A stretch of 64,000 nucleotides of DNA from Kaistia terrae (GCF_026344005.1 NZ_JAPKNH010000002.1:248001-312000); one strand, 5' to 3'; shown: positions 45,652-55,385, counted from the stretch's first letter. The notes: a model not told the origin generated them from the sequence alone. Program-made: numbers and translations.

Positions 45652-46905
45652 ATGACGAAGTTGAACAAAGATCCGTCGCTCACCCATGAGCAGAAGCTCG
45701 ACCGGCTTGGCGAAGTGGCCGTTCGCGTCGGCCTCGGCCTGCAGCCGGGCCAGGAACTGGTCATGACGGCATCGATCGATGCGCTGCCGCTGGTTCGCCG
45801 CATTACCGAGCACGCCTACAAGGCCGGCGCCTCGCTGGTGACGACGCTGTTCTCCGACGAGGAGGCGACGCTGATGCGCTATCGCCACGCTCCGGATGGC
45901 AGCTTCGACATCGCTTCGGGCTGGCTGTTCGACGGCATGGCCTCGGCCTTCCGCAATGGCGCGGCGCGTCTTGCCATTGCCGGCGAGAACCCGTCGCTGC
46001 TCGCCGGTCAGGACCCGGACAAGGTTTCGCGCGCCAACCGCGCTCGCTCGGCGGCCTATACGCCGGCGATGGAATTGATCGTCGGCTTCGATATCAACTG
46101 GACGATCGCCTCCTTCGCCTCGCCGGCCTGGGCGCGGGCCGTGTTCCCGAACGAGACCGAGGAAGTCGCCGTCGCAAAACTCTGGGATGCGATCTTCGCC
46201 GCCTCGCGCGTCGACCTCGTCGATCCGATCGCTGCCTGGGGCGAGCACAACAAGGCGCTGCACGCCCGAACCAAGCTGCTGAACGACAAGCGCTATTCGG
46301 CGCTTCGTTTCGTCGGCCCCGGCACCGACCTGACGGTCGGGCTCGCCGACGACCATGAATGGGAAGGCGGCGCGTCGATGGCCAAGAACGGAATCGTCTG
46401 CAACCCGAACATCCCGTCCGAGGAAGTCTTCACCACGCCGCACAAGAGCCGCGTCTCGGGCCATGTCACCAGCACCAAGCCGCTCTCCTATCAGGGCACG
46501 CTGATCGAGGACATTTCGGTGCGCTTCGAGGACGGCCGCATCGTCGAGGCGAATGCGCGCAAGGGCAGCGACGTGCTGTCGAAGGTGCTCGATACGGACG
46601 AGGGTTCGCGCCGTCTCGGCGAAGTGGCGCTGGTGCCGGATTCGTCGCCGATCTCGGCCAGCGGCCTGCTGTTCTACAACACCCTCTATGACGAGAACGC
46701 CGCTTGCCACATCGCGCTCGGCCAAGCCTATACCAAGTGCATTCGCGGCGGCGACAAGATGACCCAGGACGAACTGGCGGCGCGCGGCGCCAACAAGAGC
46801 GTCATCCATATCGACTGGATGATCGGCTCGCGCCACATCGACATCGACGGCATCGGCCATGACGGCAATGTCGAGCCGATCATGCGTCAGGGCGAGTGGG
46901 CCTGA
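45652..46905 (+). CDS. M29 family aminopeptidase
   Basis: A 417-residue metallopeptidase of the aminopeptidase T/AmpS group. The metal ligands are in NIPSEEVFTTPHKSRVSG (Glu, Glu and His) and later in ENAACHIALGQAY and HIDWMIGS, all typical positions of the M29 active site. No signal peptide, so it cleaves N-terminal residues from peptides in the cytoplasm. The ATG at 45652 follows GGAG. It is separated from the MFS gene by 75 bases on the same strand and ends with a strong terminator. Confidence 0.92.
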   Translation: MTKLNKDPSLTHEQKLDRLGEVAVRVGLGLQPGQELVMTASIDALPLVRRITEHAYKAGASLVTTLFSDEEATLMRYRHAPDGSFDIASGWLFDGMASAFRNGAARLAIAGENPSLLAGQDPDKVSRANRARSAAYTPAMELIVGFDINWTIASFASPAWARAVFPNETEEVAVAKLWDAIFAASRVDLVDPIAAWGEHNKALHARTKLLNDKRYSALRFVGPGTDLTVGLADDHEWEGGASMAKNGIVCNPNIPSEEVFTTPHKSRVSGHVTSTKPLSYQGTLIEDISVRFEDGRIVEANARKGSDVLSKVLDTDEGSRRLGEVALVPDSSPISASGLLFYNTLYDENAACHIALGQAYTKCIRGGDKMTQDELAARGANKSVIHIDWMIGSRHIDIDGIGHDGNVEPIMRQGEWA

Positions 46906-46934
46906 CGCCCTAGCGTCACGCAGCCATTGTACAA

Positions 46935-46972
46935 GAGCCAGGCGATCTGCATCGCCTGGCTCTATTTGATTT
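46935..46972 (+). terminator. Intrinsic terminator after the M29 gene
   Basis: A perfect 12-bp stem, GAGCCAGGCGAT and ATCGCCTGGCTC, around CTGC, followed by a T-rich tail TATTTGATTT. The remaining bases up to 47255 hold the upstream region of the lysyl-phosphatidylglycerol synthase gene and no other feature. Confidence 0.85.
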
Positions 46973-47255
46973 GGACGTGCGATGTCGCGCCAATCGCCTG
47001 TCAATATTGCGCGAGGCGCACGGGTCGCAGTGAACGGCCTCAATCCAGCCAGAATTGAAGCCCTTGAAGCTTGCTGTAGGATGCAAGGAGAAGGCAGCGC
47101 TCCGGCCGGGCGGGATCCAGTTCCGTGACTTGGCCGAAGCTGCGAAGTTCAAGATGACCAACAGCGCCATGATGCCCATCCGGGATGCCGAGAGCCCTCC
47201 GGAGACCCTGATCCGTCCGGCAGGCAAAAGCCGTCCTGAACCGTCGCGGGAAACC

Positions 47256-49883
47256 ATGTCCGACGACTTCGAGTCCCCCAATCACCACGAGGACGCCGAC
47301 GGCCTGGCCGAGCCGCGTTTCGAGCGGCTGCGCGCGGTGCTGGCGCCCTGGAAGCCGGCGATCATGGCGGTGGCGGGCATCGTCGTCGTCGTGCTGGTCT
47401 GGCTCGCGATCTCGAAACTCATCGCCGAAGTCGACTATGAAGACGTGCTCGACACGCTGCATGCGACGCCGATCTGGGCGATCGCAGCCGCGCTCGGCTT
47501 CACGGCGCTGAGTTTTCTGGCGCTCAGCATCTATGACCTCTCGGCGCTGCGCTATCTCGGCCGCAGCGTGCCCTATCCGATCGTCGCGCTGACCGCCTTC
47601 TGCGCCTATGCGGTCGGCAATACCGCCGGATTCGGCCCGTTGACCGGCGGCGCCATTCGTTATCGCTTCTATGCCCGCCTCGGCTTCGAGCCGGCCGACG
47701 TCGCCAAGGTGGTGGCCTTCGTCACCGTGGCCTTCGGCCTCGGCCTTGCCGGCGTCACTGGGCTTGGCCTTGCCTTTGCGGCGCATGACCTGGCTGAGCC
47801 GCTGTCGCTGCCGCCGATGCTGCTCCGGGCGCTCGGCGGCGTCATCCTGCTGGCGCTGGGCGCGCTCCTTGCCTATTCCGCCTTCGGCAATGGCCGGATC
47901 GGCTGGCGTGGCTTTTCCTTCACCTTGCCGCGCCCCGGCATCATGCTGGCGCAGTTTGGCGCCACCATCATCGACGTCTCGACCGCCGCCGCCGTGCTCT
48001 GGGTGCTGCTGCCGCAGACCGATGTCGGCCTGCCAGCCTTCATCGCGGTCTATGCGGTCGCCATCGGCCTCGGCGTCGCCAGCCATGTGCCGGCCGGCCT
48101 CGGCGTGTTCGAGGCGGTGATTATCGCCGTCGTCGGCAGGACTGCCTCGGTCGACCAGGTGCTTTCGGCCCTGATCCTCTACCGCGTGATCTATTACGGC
48201 GTGCCGCTGCTGGCAGCCTCCGGTCTCGTCACCGGCATGGAAGTGCGGCGCGCCGCCTCGGGCGCCAATGCCTCGCGCGTCCTGCGCGCCGGCGCGCAGC
48301 TATCGCCGCGCGTGCTCGCGACGCTCACCTTCGCGCTCGGCGCCGTGCTGGTTCTCTCGGGCGTGACGCCCGCCTCGGACCAGCGGCTGGATCTCCTTTC
48401 CGGCTTGCTGCCGCTGTCGATCGTCGAGGGCGCGCATTTCCTCGAAAGCGTGCTCGGCCTCGGCCTGATCGTGATGGCGCGCGGACTGGCGCACCGGCTC
48501 GACGGCGCATGGTGGGCGGCCGTGATCGCGGCCGGACTGGCTGTTTTGCTGTCGCTGCTCAAGGCCATCGCCATCAGCGAGTCGATCGCGCTGGCGCTGC
48601 TGTTCATCGCCCTGTTGGCGACGCGGCGCGAATTCAACCGCCCGGCCTCGCTGCTGCACCAACGCCTGACGCCCGGTTGGATACTGGCGATCTCGACGGT
48701 GATTGTCACCGCCGCCGCCGTGATGTTCTTCGTCTATAGTGACGTTGAATATTCGAACCAGCTCTGGTGGCAGTTCGAGTTTTCCGAGGAAGCGCCGCGC
48801 AGCCTGCGGGCGCTGCTCGGCGTCGTCATCGCAGCCGGTTCGTTCGCCGCCTGGTCGCTGTTGCGCCCGTCGAAGGGCAAGACCGGCCAGGCCGAACCGG
48901 AAGAGATCGCCGAGGCGGTCAGTATCCTGGCCGGGCAGGCGCATCCCGACGCCAACCTCGTCCGCATGGGCGACAAGACGCTTCTGTTCTCGGATGACCG
49001 CCGCGCCTTCATCATGTTCGGCCGGCAGGCGCATTCCTGGGTGGCGCTGTTCGATCCGATCGGGCCTCGCTCTTCCTGGCCGGGGCTGATCTGGCAATTC
49101 GTCGAGATGGCGCGGGCCGCCGGCGGGCGCGCCATGTTCTATCAGGTGATGCCGGAGAACCTCGCGCTCTATGCCGATGCAGGCCTGCGCGCCTACAAGC
49201 TCGGCGAGGCGGCGCATGTCGACCTCCAGGCCTTCGACCTCAAGGGCGCCAAGCGGGCCAGCCTGCGCCATGCCTTTAACCGTAGCCAGCGCGAGGGCCT
49301 CAGCTTCGAGTTTCTCGAGCCCGACCAGGTGGCGCAATCAATCGACGATTTGCAGCAGATCTCCAATCTCTGGCTCGCCGAACATCGCGCCCGCGAAAAA
49401 CGCTTCTCGCTCGGCGCCTTCGACCGCGCCTATGTGATGGCGCAGCCGGCTGCTGTCGTCCGTCGTGATGGGCGCATCGTCGCATTCGCCACCGTCATGA
49501 CGACGACGATGAAGCAGGAAGCGACCGTCGACCTGATGCGGTTCGAGCCGGAGGTTCCGGCCGGCACGATGGAATTCCTGTTCGTCAGCCTGATGCTGCA
49601 TCTGAAGGAACAGGGCTATCACTGGTTCGATCTCGGCATGGCGCCGCTTGCCGGCCTTTCCAAGAGCCCGGCGGCGCCGTTCTGGCACCGGATGGGCCGG
49701 ACCGTGTTCGAGCATGGTGAACGCTTTTATAATTTTCACGGGCTGAGGGCCTTCAAGGCCAAGTTCCAGCCGCAATGGCAGCCTCGTTACATCGCCGTAT
49801 CGGGGGGCATGTCGCCTGCGCTCGCGCTCGCCGATGTGACGGTGCTGATCAGTGGCGGGCTCAAGGGAGTGGTGGGCAAATGA
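47256..49883 (+). CDS. lpiA: Lysyl-phosphatidylglycerol synthase/flippase (MprF/LpiA)
   Basis: An 875-residue bifunctional membrane protein. The first 500 or so residues hold about a dozen membrane segments, with the flippase-part motif NTAGFGPLTGGAIRYRFYAR. The C-terminal cytoplasmic part (from about 545; LVRMGDKTLLFSDDRRAF, then DLGMAPLAGLSKSP) is the DUF2156 aminoacyl-transferase domain that moves lysine from Lys-tRNA to phosphatidylglycerol. The product lowers membrane negative charge and aids resistance to acid and cationic peptides. The ATG at 47256 is chosen; the frame to 47055 shows no family match. It overlaps acvB as ATGA, the order known in Agrobacterium and Sinorhizobium. Confidence 0.93.
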   Translation: MSDDFESPNHHEDADGLAEPRFERLRAVLAPWKPAIMAVAGIVVVVLVWLAISKLIAEVDYEDVLDTLHATPIWAIAAALGFTALSFLALSIYDLSALRYLGRSVPYPIVALTAFCAYAVGNTAGFGPLTGGAIRYRFYARLGFEPADVAKVVAFVTVAFGLGLAGVTGLGLAFAAHDLAEPLSLPPMLLRALGGVILLALGALLAYSAFGNGRIGWRGFSFTLPRPGIMLAQFGATIIDVSTAAAVLWVLLPQTDVGLPAFIAVYAVAIGLGVASHVPAGLGVFEAVIIAVVGRTASVDQVLSALILYRVIYYGVPLLAASGLVTGMEVRRAASGANASRVLRAGAQLSPRVLATLTFALGAVLVLSGVTPASDQRLDLLSGLLPLSIVEGAHFLESVLGLGLIVMARGLAHRLDGAWWAAVIAAGLAVLLSLLKAIAISESIALALLFIALLATRREFNRPASLLHQRLTPGWILAISTVIVTAAAVMFFVYSDVEYSNQLWWQFEFSEEAPRSLRALLGVVIAAGSFAAWSLLRPSKGKTGQAEPEEIAEAVSILAGQAHPDANLVRMGDKTLLFSDDRRAFIMFGRQAHSWVALFDPIGPRSSWPGLIWQFVEMARAAGGRAMFYQVMPENLALYADAGLRAYKLGEAAHVDLQAFDLKGAKRASLRHAFNRSQREGLSFEFLEPDQVAQSIDDLQQISNLWLAEHRAREKRFSLGAFDRAYVMAQPAAVVRRDGRIVAFATVMTTTMKQEATVDLMRFEPEVPAGTMEFLFVSLMLHLKEQGYHWFDLGMAPLAGLSKSPAAPFWHRMGRTVFEHGERFYNFHGLRAFKAKFQPQWQPRYIAVSGGMSPALALADVTVLISGGLKGVVGK

Positions 49884-51271
49884 TCCGGAATCTGTTTTTG
49901 GCGACGCTGTTTGCCTGCACATCGCTGCCGGCTCTGGCGCAGGATGCCCCACCAAAACCCGACAGCTTCAATGCCGGACTGCTCGGCAAGCCGGAGATCC
50001 TGTTGCCGACCGAGGCTGCAACCGGCGCCGTGTTCCTGTTCTCCGACAAGGGCGGCTGGACTTCCGAGGACGAGGCCACCGCGACGAGCCTGCAGAAATC
50101 GGGCGCTATCGTCGTCGGCATCGATACGCCGAAATTCCTGGACAGCCTCGAGGCCGACAAAAGCGAGGACTGCGTCTATGTCGTCGGCGACATTGAGGAT
50201 CTGAGCCATCAGATTCAGCGCCAACTCGGCACCGACATCTACCATTCCCCCGTCATCGCCGGCATCGGCACGGCGGGAACGTTGGCGCTCTCGCTGGCGG
50301 CGCAGACGCCGGACGCCACTGTTGGCCGCACCGTCGCGGTCGATCCCGCGCTGGCGCTGCCGCTGGTGAAGCCGCTCTGCACCGATGCGCCGCGCGCGGA
50401 AGTCGCCGGCGGCGTCAGCTATGGCCTGGAAAAGGGCGACCCGGCCAATCCGGTCGACGTGATCTACACGGCCGCGGCCCCCGCCGATGGCAAGGCGCAT
50501 GTCGCCGACCTGCAGAAGCAGGGCTTCAAGCTTAAGGACAAGACGGTCGAGGGGGACGCCCGCGCCGCGCTGCTGGAGCGGCTGCAGCACCTGCTGGTGC
50601 CGAAGTCGTCTGACGCCGACCCGCTCGCCGACCTGCAATTGATCGAACTGCCGGCGACGGCGAAGTACGACACGCTGGCGATCGTCTATTCCGGCGATGG
50701 CGGCTGGCGCGATATCGACAAGTCGGTCGCCGAGACGCTGCAGAAGGAGGGCGTGCCGACGGTCGGCGTCGACTCACTGCGCTATTTCTGGTCGCAGAAG
50801 ACGCCCGACCAGACCTCGGCCGATCTCGCCCGCATCATCGAGGCCTATACCGAGCGCTGGGGCGTCGATCACGTCATCCTGATCGGCTACTCCTTCGGCG
50901 CGGACGTGCTGCCGGCTGCCTATAACCGCCTGCCCATGGACGCCAAGGACGTTGTCACGCAGCTCTCGCTGCTCGGCCTGTCGGAAGCCGTGGACTACGA
51001 GATCTCGGTCGGCGAGTTCCTCGGTACCAGTTCCAGCGAAGGCGAGACGCTGCCGGATCTGAAGCAGATCAAGCCGGCGCTGGTCCAGTGCGTCTATGGC
51101 GAGGAAGAAGACGATTCCGCCTGCCCGAAGGTGGAGGGCACCGGCGTCGAGATGATCAAGACGACCGGCGGTCACCACTTTGACGGCGATTATGAAGCGC
51201 TGGCCGCCAAGATCCTGGACGGCTTCAAGCGCCGCGTCGCCACGGAAACGCATCCGCAGGCGAAGAAGTAG
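49880..51271 (+). CDS. acvB: AcvB/VirJ-like periplasmic hydrolase
   Basis: A 463-residue exported protein with a Sec signal (1-20, ending PALAQD). It has two related halves; the second (from about 260) is the catalytic VirJ-like alpha/beta-hydrolase part, with the nucleophile Ser in LIGYSFGADVLP and the catalytic His in TTGGHHFDGD. The conserved YSGDGGWRDIDKSVA is typical. In Agrobacterium, AcvB hydrolyses lysyl-phosphatidylglycerol and balances the product of LpiA; the four-base overlap with lpiA here fits that role. Confidence 0.93.
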   Translation: MIRNLFLATLFACTSLPALAQDAPPKPDSFNAGLLGKPEILLPTEAATGAVFLFSDKGGWTSEDEATATSLQKSGAIVVGIDTPKFLDSLEADKSEDCVYVVGDIEDLSHQIQRQLGTDIYHSPVIAGIGTAGTLALSLAAQTPDATVGRTVAVDPALALPLVKPLCTDAPRAEVAGGVSYGLEKGDPANPVDVIYTAAAPADGKAHVADLQKQGFKLKDKTVEGDARAALLERLQHLLVPKSSDADPLADLQLIELPATAKYDTLAIVYSGDGGWRDIDKSVAETLQKEGVPTVGVDSLRYFWSQKTPDQTSADLARIIEAYTERWGVDHVILIGYSFGADVLPAAYNRLPMDAKDVVTQLSLLGLSEAVDYEISVGEFLGTSSSEGETLPDLKQIKPALVQCVYGEEEDDSACPKVEGTGVEMIKTTGGHHFDGDYEALAAKILDGFKRRVATETHPQAKK

Positions 51272-51366
51272 GGTGTCGTTCAGAGGGTGAACTTCAGCTT
51301 CCCAAGCTGAATGTCGTCTCTCGCGGAATCCTATCCAGTCTCCGTGTAGGTGACCTCTCCCGCTGT

Positions 51367-51474
51367 CGTCATCCCGGCGTAGGCCGGGATCCATGAACAC
51401 AGGCACCTCGCCAGAAGGCTGTGCCTTATTTTCTCGGCCTGTGTTTATGGACCCCGGCCTCCGCCGGGGCGACG
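51367..51474. repeat. Dispersed palindromic repeat with CGTCATCCC ends, copy 1
   Basis: A 108-base imperfect palindrome with stems such as CCCGGCGTAGGCCGGG and CCCCGGCCTCCGCCGGGG, and inner GAACACAGGC paired with GCCTGTGTTT. It lies in the 264-base gap between acvB and doxX, where both genes end. A related but shorter copy is at 58614-58695. Confidence 0.8.
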
Positions 51475-51535
51475 AGGCCTGGTCCATCCGCCATGTGCTT
51501 CGTCGTGACCTTGGGAGCGCTCCAAGACCTCTCGC

Positions 51536-51970
51536 TCATGGGGCGGTGAAAGAGGCTCCAGTCCTTTCGAAGACTGAATTCCGCAGCGCCAGCTTCTCGC
51601 CCGGCCCATGCACGGCAGCAAACAGCAGACCGGCGATGAAGGTGAAGTGGTCGATGAAGAAGCCGAACTCGACCTGGTTGCCGGTCCAGTGCGACGGGCC
51701 ATGGAAGGCGAGCGCCAGGAACAGGACATAGGCTGCCGCCAGCAGGGCGGCTTCCGAGAAGAAGGCCCCGCTCAGCAGCGCGATCGCCAGCGCCGTCTCG
51801 AAGATAGCCGCCACCCAAGCCAGGAATAGGGGAAACGGAAAGCCGGCCGAGGCGATGTAGCCGGCGGTGGCGGCCATATCGAGGAACTTGAAGGTGGCGG
51901 CCATGACGAAGACGCCGCCGAAGATTAGCCTGGCGATGAGGATGGCTGCGGTCTTGAATGTGCTGTCCAT
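51536..51970 (-). CDS. DoxX family membrane protein
   Basis: A 144-residue protein with four membrane helices, first one LIARLIFGGVFVMAATFKF, and the DoxX pattern FETALAIALLSG. The ATG at 51970 follows GGAGGG. Members are linked to quinone or sulfur redox processes in some bacteria, but most are uncharacterised. The frame open to 52447 runs into the next gene and is not coding. It lies downstream of the DUF2207 gene by 88 bases and may be part of the same transcript. Confidence 0.88.
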   Translation of the reverse strand: MDSTFKTAAILIARLIFGGVFVMAATFKFLDMAATAGYIASAGFPFPLFLAWVAAIFETALAIALLSGAFFSEAALLAAAYVLFLALAFHGPSHWTGNQVEFGFFIDHFTFIAGLLFAAVHGPGEKLALRNSVFERTGASFTAP

Positions 51971-52058
51971 GGATCGGTCCCTCCGAAACGTCGCTCTATG
52001 GCAAGGCGACGAATGAGAGTGTTCCATTTCGACAGGCGCGGCTGATTTTGTCGCCGCT

Positions 52059-53969
52059 CTACCAGCCGGAGCCGCCGCCGCCACCACCGCCGCCGCCTGA
52101 GGATCCACCACCGCTGCTGCCGGAGCTGAAGCTGCCCGAGCCGGAACGAGAACCCGGTGCGGTCGAGGCGGAGGCGACCGTCTGCGACAGGCCGGAGCCG
52201 AGGCGATCGACCAGGCTGCCGGCGTCGCGGTTGCTGCTGGCGATATACCAGCTCGATACCGCCGCCGTAGCACCCGCCGCCGCCAGAATGCCGGCGAACT
52301 TTGCCGCCCAGGCATTTTCGACATCGAGCGCCACCGCATAGGGCAGGTAGCGCTCGAACAGCTCCGGCGTCTTTTCCGGCGGATGCAGCATTTCGAGCCG
52401 ATGTTCCTCGGCGATGCCGAGATACTGGCGGAAGCCGGCGATGGCATCCCGCAGCTTCTGGCCTTCCGGCGTCGGCGACCGCATCCACGTGAAGGCGGAG
52501 GAGAGTACGGGCAGCAGCGCGAAGGGCAGGATCAGCACGGCGAAATCGAGCGGGCCGCGAACGGCGCTCAGGAAGACGCCGAGACCCGCGCCGCCGAAAG
52601 CGAGCGCAAAAATGCCGATGAACAGCAGCACGAAGATCCGCTTGTACCAGGGGCTGCCGCGCAGCGAGCGCAGGGTCAGTCCGACGACGATGGCGGGGAC
52701 CGACAGGAACACCAGGCTGAAGGCGGCGACCATGCCGTTCTCGCCCATGGCGATCACCAGCCCCACCGCCGCCAGCGCGTAGGCCGCCAGCGTGATCAGG
52801 ACGCCGCCGGTCAACCACCCGCTGTTCATGTTGAATACGGTGCCGGAATAGGCCTTGGCCAAGCCCCGCGCCAGCGTCGCCTTGGCGTTGGACAGCGTCG
52901 CGTGGTTCGATTGGACCAGCGAGATCTCGCCGCCGCTGCGGAACAGCGCCTGGGCCGCCGCCGACTCCGGCGCCGCGACCGGCTTGCCGCCCGGCGTGCG
53001 GGTTACCACCAGCGTCTTGCCGCTGTCGGCGATCTTGAGCTGGCCCTTGACGCCAAGATCGAGGATCGCCGCGGTGAAGGCGCGATCATCAAAGGCCATT
53101 TCGGAGATATAGCGTGTTGCCGCGGCCGAAAGGCCCTGTGGCGGCGTGAATAGCGGAATGACGGGGCCGGGCTCCGGATCGCGGCCGGCCTTGCGCCAGG
53201 CCTGGAACAGATAGAGCAGTCCGCCGGCGGCGCCGAGCAGCGCGAAGAGGGCGCCGATATTGTCCTTGAGCCACCAGATCGTGCGCTGGTTCGCGCTCGG
53301 CGCGTCGACAACGCCTTTGGGCCATGCGGCGGCGACCGTCAGGCCGTTATGGGCGGGCAGGGGCTCCGTCGTGCGAAAAACGATCCGGCCCGGCTCCTTC
53401 GAGACGACCCGGGCATCCTGGCCGCGATCGCCCTGCTGCCCGGTGTAGATCGCCGTGTTGCCGAACGAGGCGGCCTCCGGCAGCGTGATGCGCGCCTCGG
53501 CGACGTCGATCGGAAAGGTCCAGCCGGTGCCGGTCGCGTTCCAGTACAGCTCGTCGAAATCGTCGAAGAAGCCGATCTGGCGGGTGGTTCGGTAGCGGAT
53601 GACATAGTCATGCGGGCCAGGGGACAGCAGAACGTCGCCCGAACCGATGCGGATGCGCTTGCCGTTTTCCAGCTTCTCTATGGCGAAGGGTTCGTCCCGG
53701 CCGTCGCGCGTGACCGATTCCACGTCGAAGCCGACGACGACCGTGGCGCCATTGTCGCCCTGGTAGGTGGTGGGGAAATCGCGCAGGATGCCGCGCCGGA
53801 TCTCGTTGCCTTCCGCCTGCACGCGGATCGACTCGACGACGTCGAGATCGCCGTTCTTCTGGACGTTCACGTCCGAGACGAAGCGCAGGATGCGCTCTTC
53901 GGCGCTGGCCGAGGCCAACGGCACCAGCGCCAGCAGGAAAGCGAAGAGGAACCCGGATATCCGCAGCAT
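52059..53969 (-). CDS. DUF2207 domain membrane protein with Gly-rich tail
   Basis: A 636-residue protein of the DUF2207 family. It has a signal peptide (1-24), a beta-rich N-terminal domain (about 25-230, including RTTRQIGFFDDFDELYWNAT), a membrane helix near 245, a soluble part and several helices around 390-480. The end is a Ser/Gly-rich stretch finishing in GGGSSGGGGGGGGGSGW, as in many DUF2207 and TPM proteins. The lemA gene begins just upstream with a 10-base gap. LemA-DUF2207 pairs are common in bacteria but their joint role is not known; some link to envelope stress or quality control. Confidence 0.9.
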   Translation of the reverse strand: MLRISGFLFAFLLALVPLASASAEERILRFVSDVNVQKNGDLDVVESIRVQAEGNEIRRGILRDFPTTYQGDNGATVVVGFDVESVTRDGRDEPFAIEKLENGKRIRIGSGDVLLSPGPHDYVIRYRTTRQIGFFDDFDELYWNATGTGWTFPIDVAEARITLPEAASFGNTAIYTGQQGDRGQDARVVSKEPGRIVFRTTEPLPAHNGLTVAAAWPKGVVDAPSANQRTIWWLKDNIGALFALLGAAGGLLYLFQAWRKAGRDPEPGPVIPLFTPPQGLSAAATRYISEMAFDDRAFTAAILDLGVKGQLKIADSGKTLVVTRTPGGKPVAAPESAAAQALFRSGGEISLVQSNHATLSNAKATLARGLAKAYSGTVFNMNSGWLTGGVLITLAAYALAAVGLVIAMGENGMVAAFSLVFLSVPAIVVGLTLRSLRGSPWYKRIFVLLFIGIFALAFGGAGLGVFLSAVRGPLDFAVLILPFALLPVLSSAFTWMRSPTPEGQKLRDAIAGFRQYLGIAEEHRLEMLHPPEKTPELFERYLPYAVALDVENAWAAKFAGILAAAGATAAVSSWYIASSNRDAGSLVDRLGSGLSQTVASASTAPGSRSGSGSFSSGSSGGGSSGGGGGGGGGSGW

Positions 53970-53979
53970 GGAAAGCGCC

Positions 53980-54534
53980 TCAGAAGGAAACCTTGGGCGG
54001 GATCTGGGCGGCGGCGCGATCTTCGATTTCGTAGAATGCTTCGGAGTGGAAGCCGAACATGTTGGCGACGAGCACGGCCGGGAAGGTCTGAATCGCAGTG
54101 TTCAGGTCGCGCACGGTGCCGTTGTAGTAGCGGCGCGCCATCTGCATCTCGTCCTCGACGCTCGCCAGCTGCGCCTGCAGTTCACGAAAATTGGCGTCTG
54201 CCTTCAGGTCCGGATAGGCCTCGGAAATGGCGATCAGCCGGCCGAGCGCGCCGGAAAGGGCCTGGTCGGCCGCCGCCTGGCTCTTGACGTCGCCGGCATT
54301 CATGCTGGCGGCCCGCTTGGCGGCGACATCCTCGAAGATGCCTTTTTCGTGCGCGGCGTAGCCCTTCACCGTCTCGACCAGATTGGGGATCAGGTCGGCG
54401 CGGCGCTTCAGCTGGACGTCGATGCCGCTCCAGCCTTCATGGGCGAGGTTTCGCTTGGCAACGAGGTTGTTGTAGAGGCTGACGGCATAGAACGCGGCGG
54501 CCACGATCAAGGCCAGGACAATCCATGTGGTCAA
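53980..54534 (-). CDS. lemA: LemA family protein
   Basis: A 184-residue protein with one N-terminal membrane helix (WIVLALIVAAAFYAVSLYNN) and a long helical-bundle domain. The motifs GWSGIDVQLKRRADLIPNLV, YPDLKADANFRELQAQLAS and ARRYYNGTVRDLN are strongly typical of LemA. The start is TTG at 54534, supported by GAGGGGAAA upstream; a longer frame to 54690 has no LemA features. It precedes the DUF2207 gene and is likely co-transcribed with it. Confidence 0.92.
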   Translation of the reverse strand: MTTWIVLALIVAAAFYAVSLYNNLVAKRNLAHEGWSGIDVQLKRRADLIPNLVETVKGYAAHEKGIFEDVAAKRAASMNAGDVKSQAAADQALSGALGRLIAISEAYPDLKADANFRELQAQLASVEDEMQMARRYYNGTVRDLNTAIQTFPAVLVANMFGFHSEAFYEIEDRAAAQIPPKVSF

Positions 54535-54794
54535 GGTCTTTCCCCTCGGCTTGGCGCGCGACTGGCCCGGAGACCTGGGCACGCTCTTCGAATCTCGCTC
54601 GCCTTGCGGCGGCACAAGCTGTTGATAGCGCGTCGCGCTGGCGATTGCGAAGTCCGCGTTCGCACAACCTCGCCATTTGCCCCCCGGCATAGGGGCCGGG
54701 CTTCTCCCTTGGTTTGGCCGTCAGCATCCCTATCTGTCGGGGCTGGCGTCGCCTATGACGCCTCTCACAGCCCTTGTGGCGTTTGGTGACTTCG

Positions 54795-55379
54795 ATGATC
54801 GACCCTGCCGCGCTTGCGCTCGAAACCCGGACCGGACTGCCGGAGGAGCTGCGCTATCTGGCGGCGCTCTATCCGCGCGAGGTCTGGAGCGGGCATGCCA
54901 ATCTCGGCATGACGGCGCGTTTCTGGCTGGAGCGTCACGATGCGTTCCGGGATCTCGGCGGCCGCATCGGCGCCGGTCTCGTCGATTTTCGAGAGGAGCG
55001 GATCGAAGCCAGCGCCTTCGGGCCGTGGCTGGCGCCGCGCCTGCAGCGCTTCCTCAACGACCTGCACGGTCATCACCAGATCGAGGACTACCAGTATTTT
55101 CCGGTTTTCACGGCGGCGGAACCTCGCCTTGCGCGCGGGTTCGAATTGCTGGATGGCGATCACCAGACGATCCATCACTGGATCGAAGCGGTTGCCGAGA
55201 CGGCGACCGGATTCCTGAGATCGCTCGACGGGGACCGGGATGCGCTGCGGCGGGCGAGCGACGCCTATGCCACTTCCAGCGAGACGATGCTGGCGGGCCT
55301 GATGCGCCATCTCGCCGACGAGGAAGACCTGATCATCCCGCTGATCCTCGACCGCACCGAGGACGGTATCGGGATCTGA
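54795..55379 (+). CDS. Hemerythrin HHE domain protein
   Basis: A 194-residue helical protein with a non-haem di-iron site of hemerythrin type. Ligand motifs include HANLGMTARF, LNDLHGHHQIEDYQYFPVF, LLDGDHQTIHHWI and MRHLADEEDLIIPLI, with His and Glu at the usual spacing. It could bind oxygen, nitric oxide or reduce peroxide in the cytoplasm. The ATG at 54795 is used; a TTG at 54774 and GTG at 54786 are alternatives. It stands between the lemA and patatin genes on the opposite strand. Confidence 0.88.
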   Translation: MIDPAALALETRTGLPEELRYLAALYPREVWSGHANLGMTARFWLERHDAFRDLGGRIGAGLVDFREERIEASAFGPWLAPRLQRFLNDLHGHHQIEDYQYFPVFTAAEPRLARGFELLDGDHQTIHHWIEAVAETATGFLRSLDGDRDALRRASDAYATSSETMLAGLMRHLADEEDLIIPLILDRTEDGIGI

Positions 55380-55385
55380 TGGATC

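Noticed and set aside
47055-47255. A longer N-terminus for the lysyl-phosphatidylglycerol synthase
   Set aside because: The extra 67 residues are polar, lack family resemblance and the ATG at 47256 has a ribosome site near the first membrane helix.
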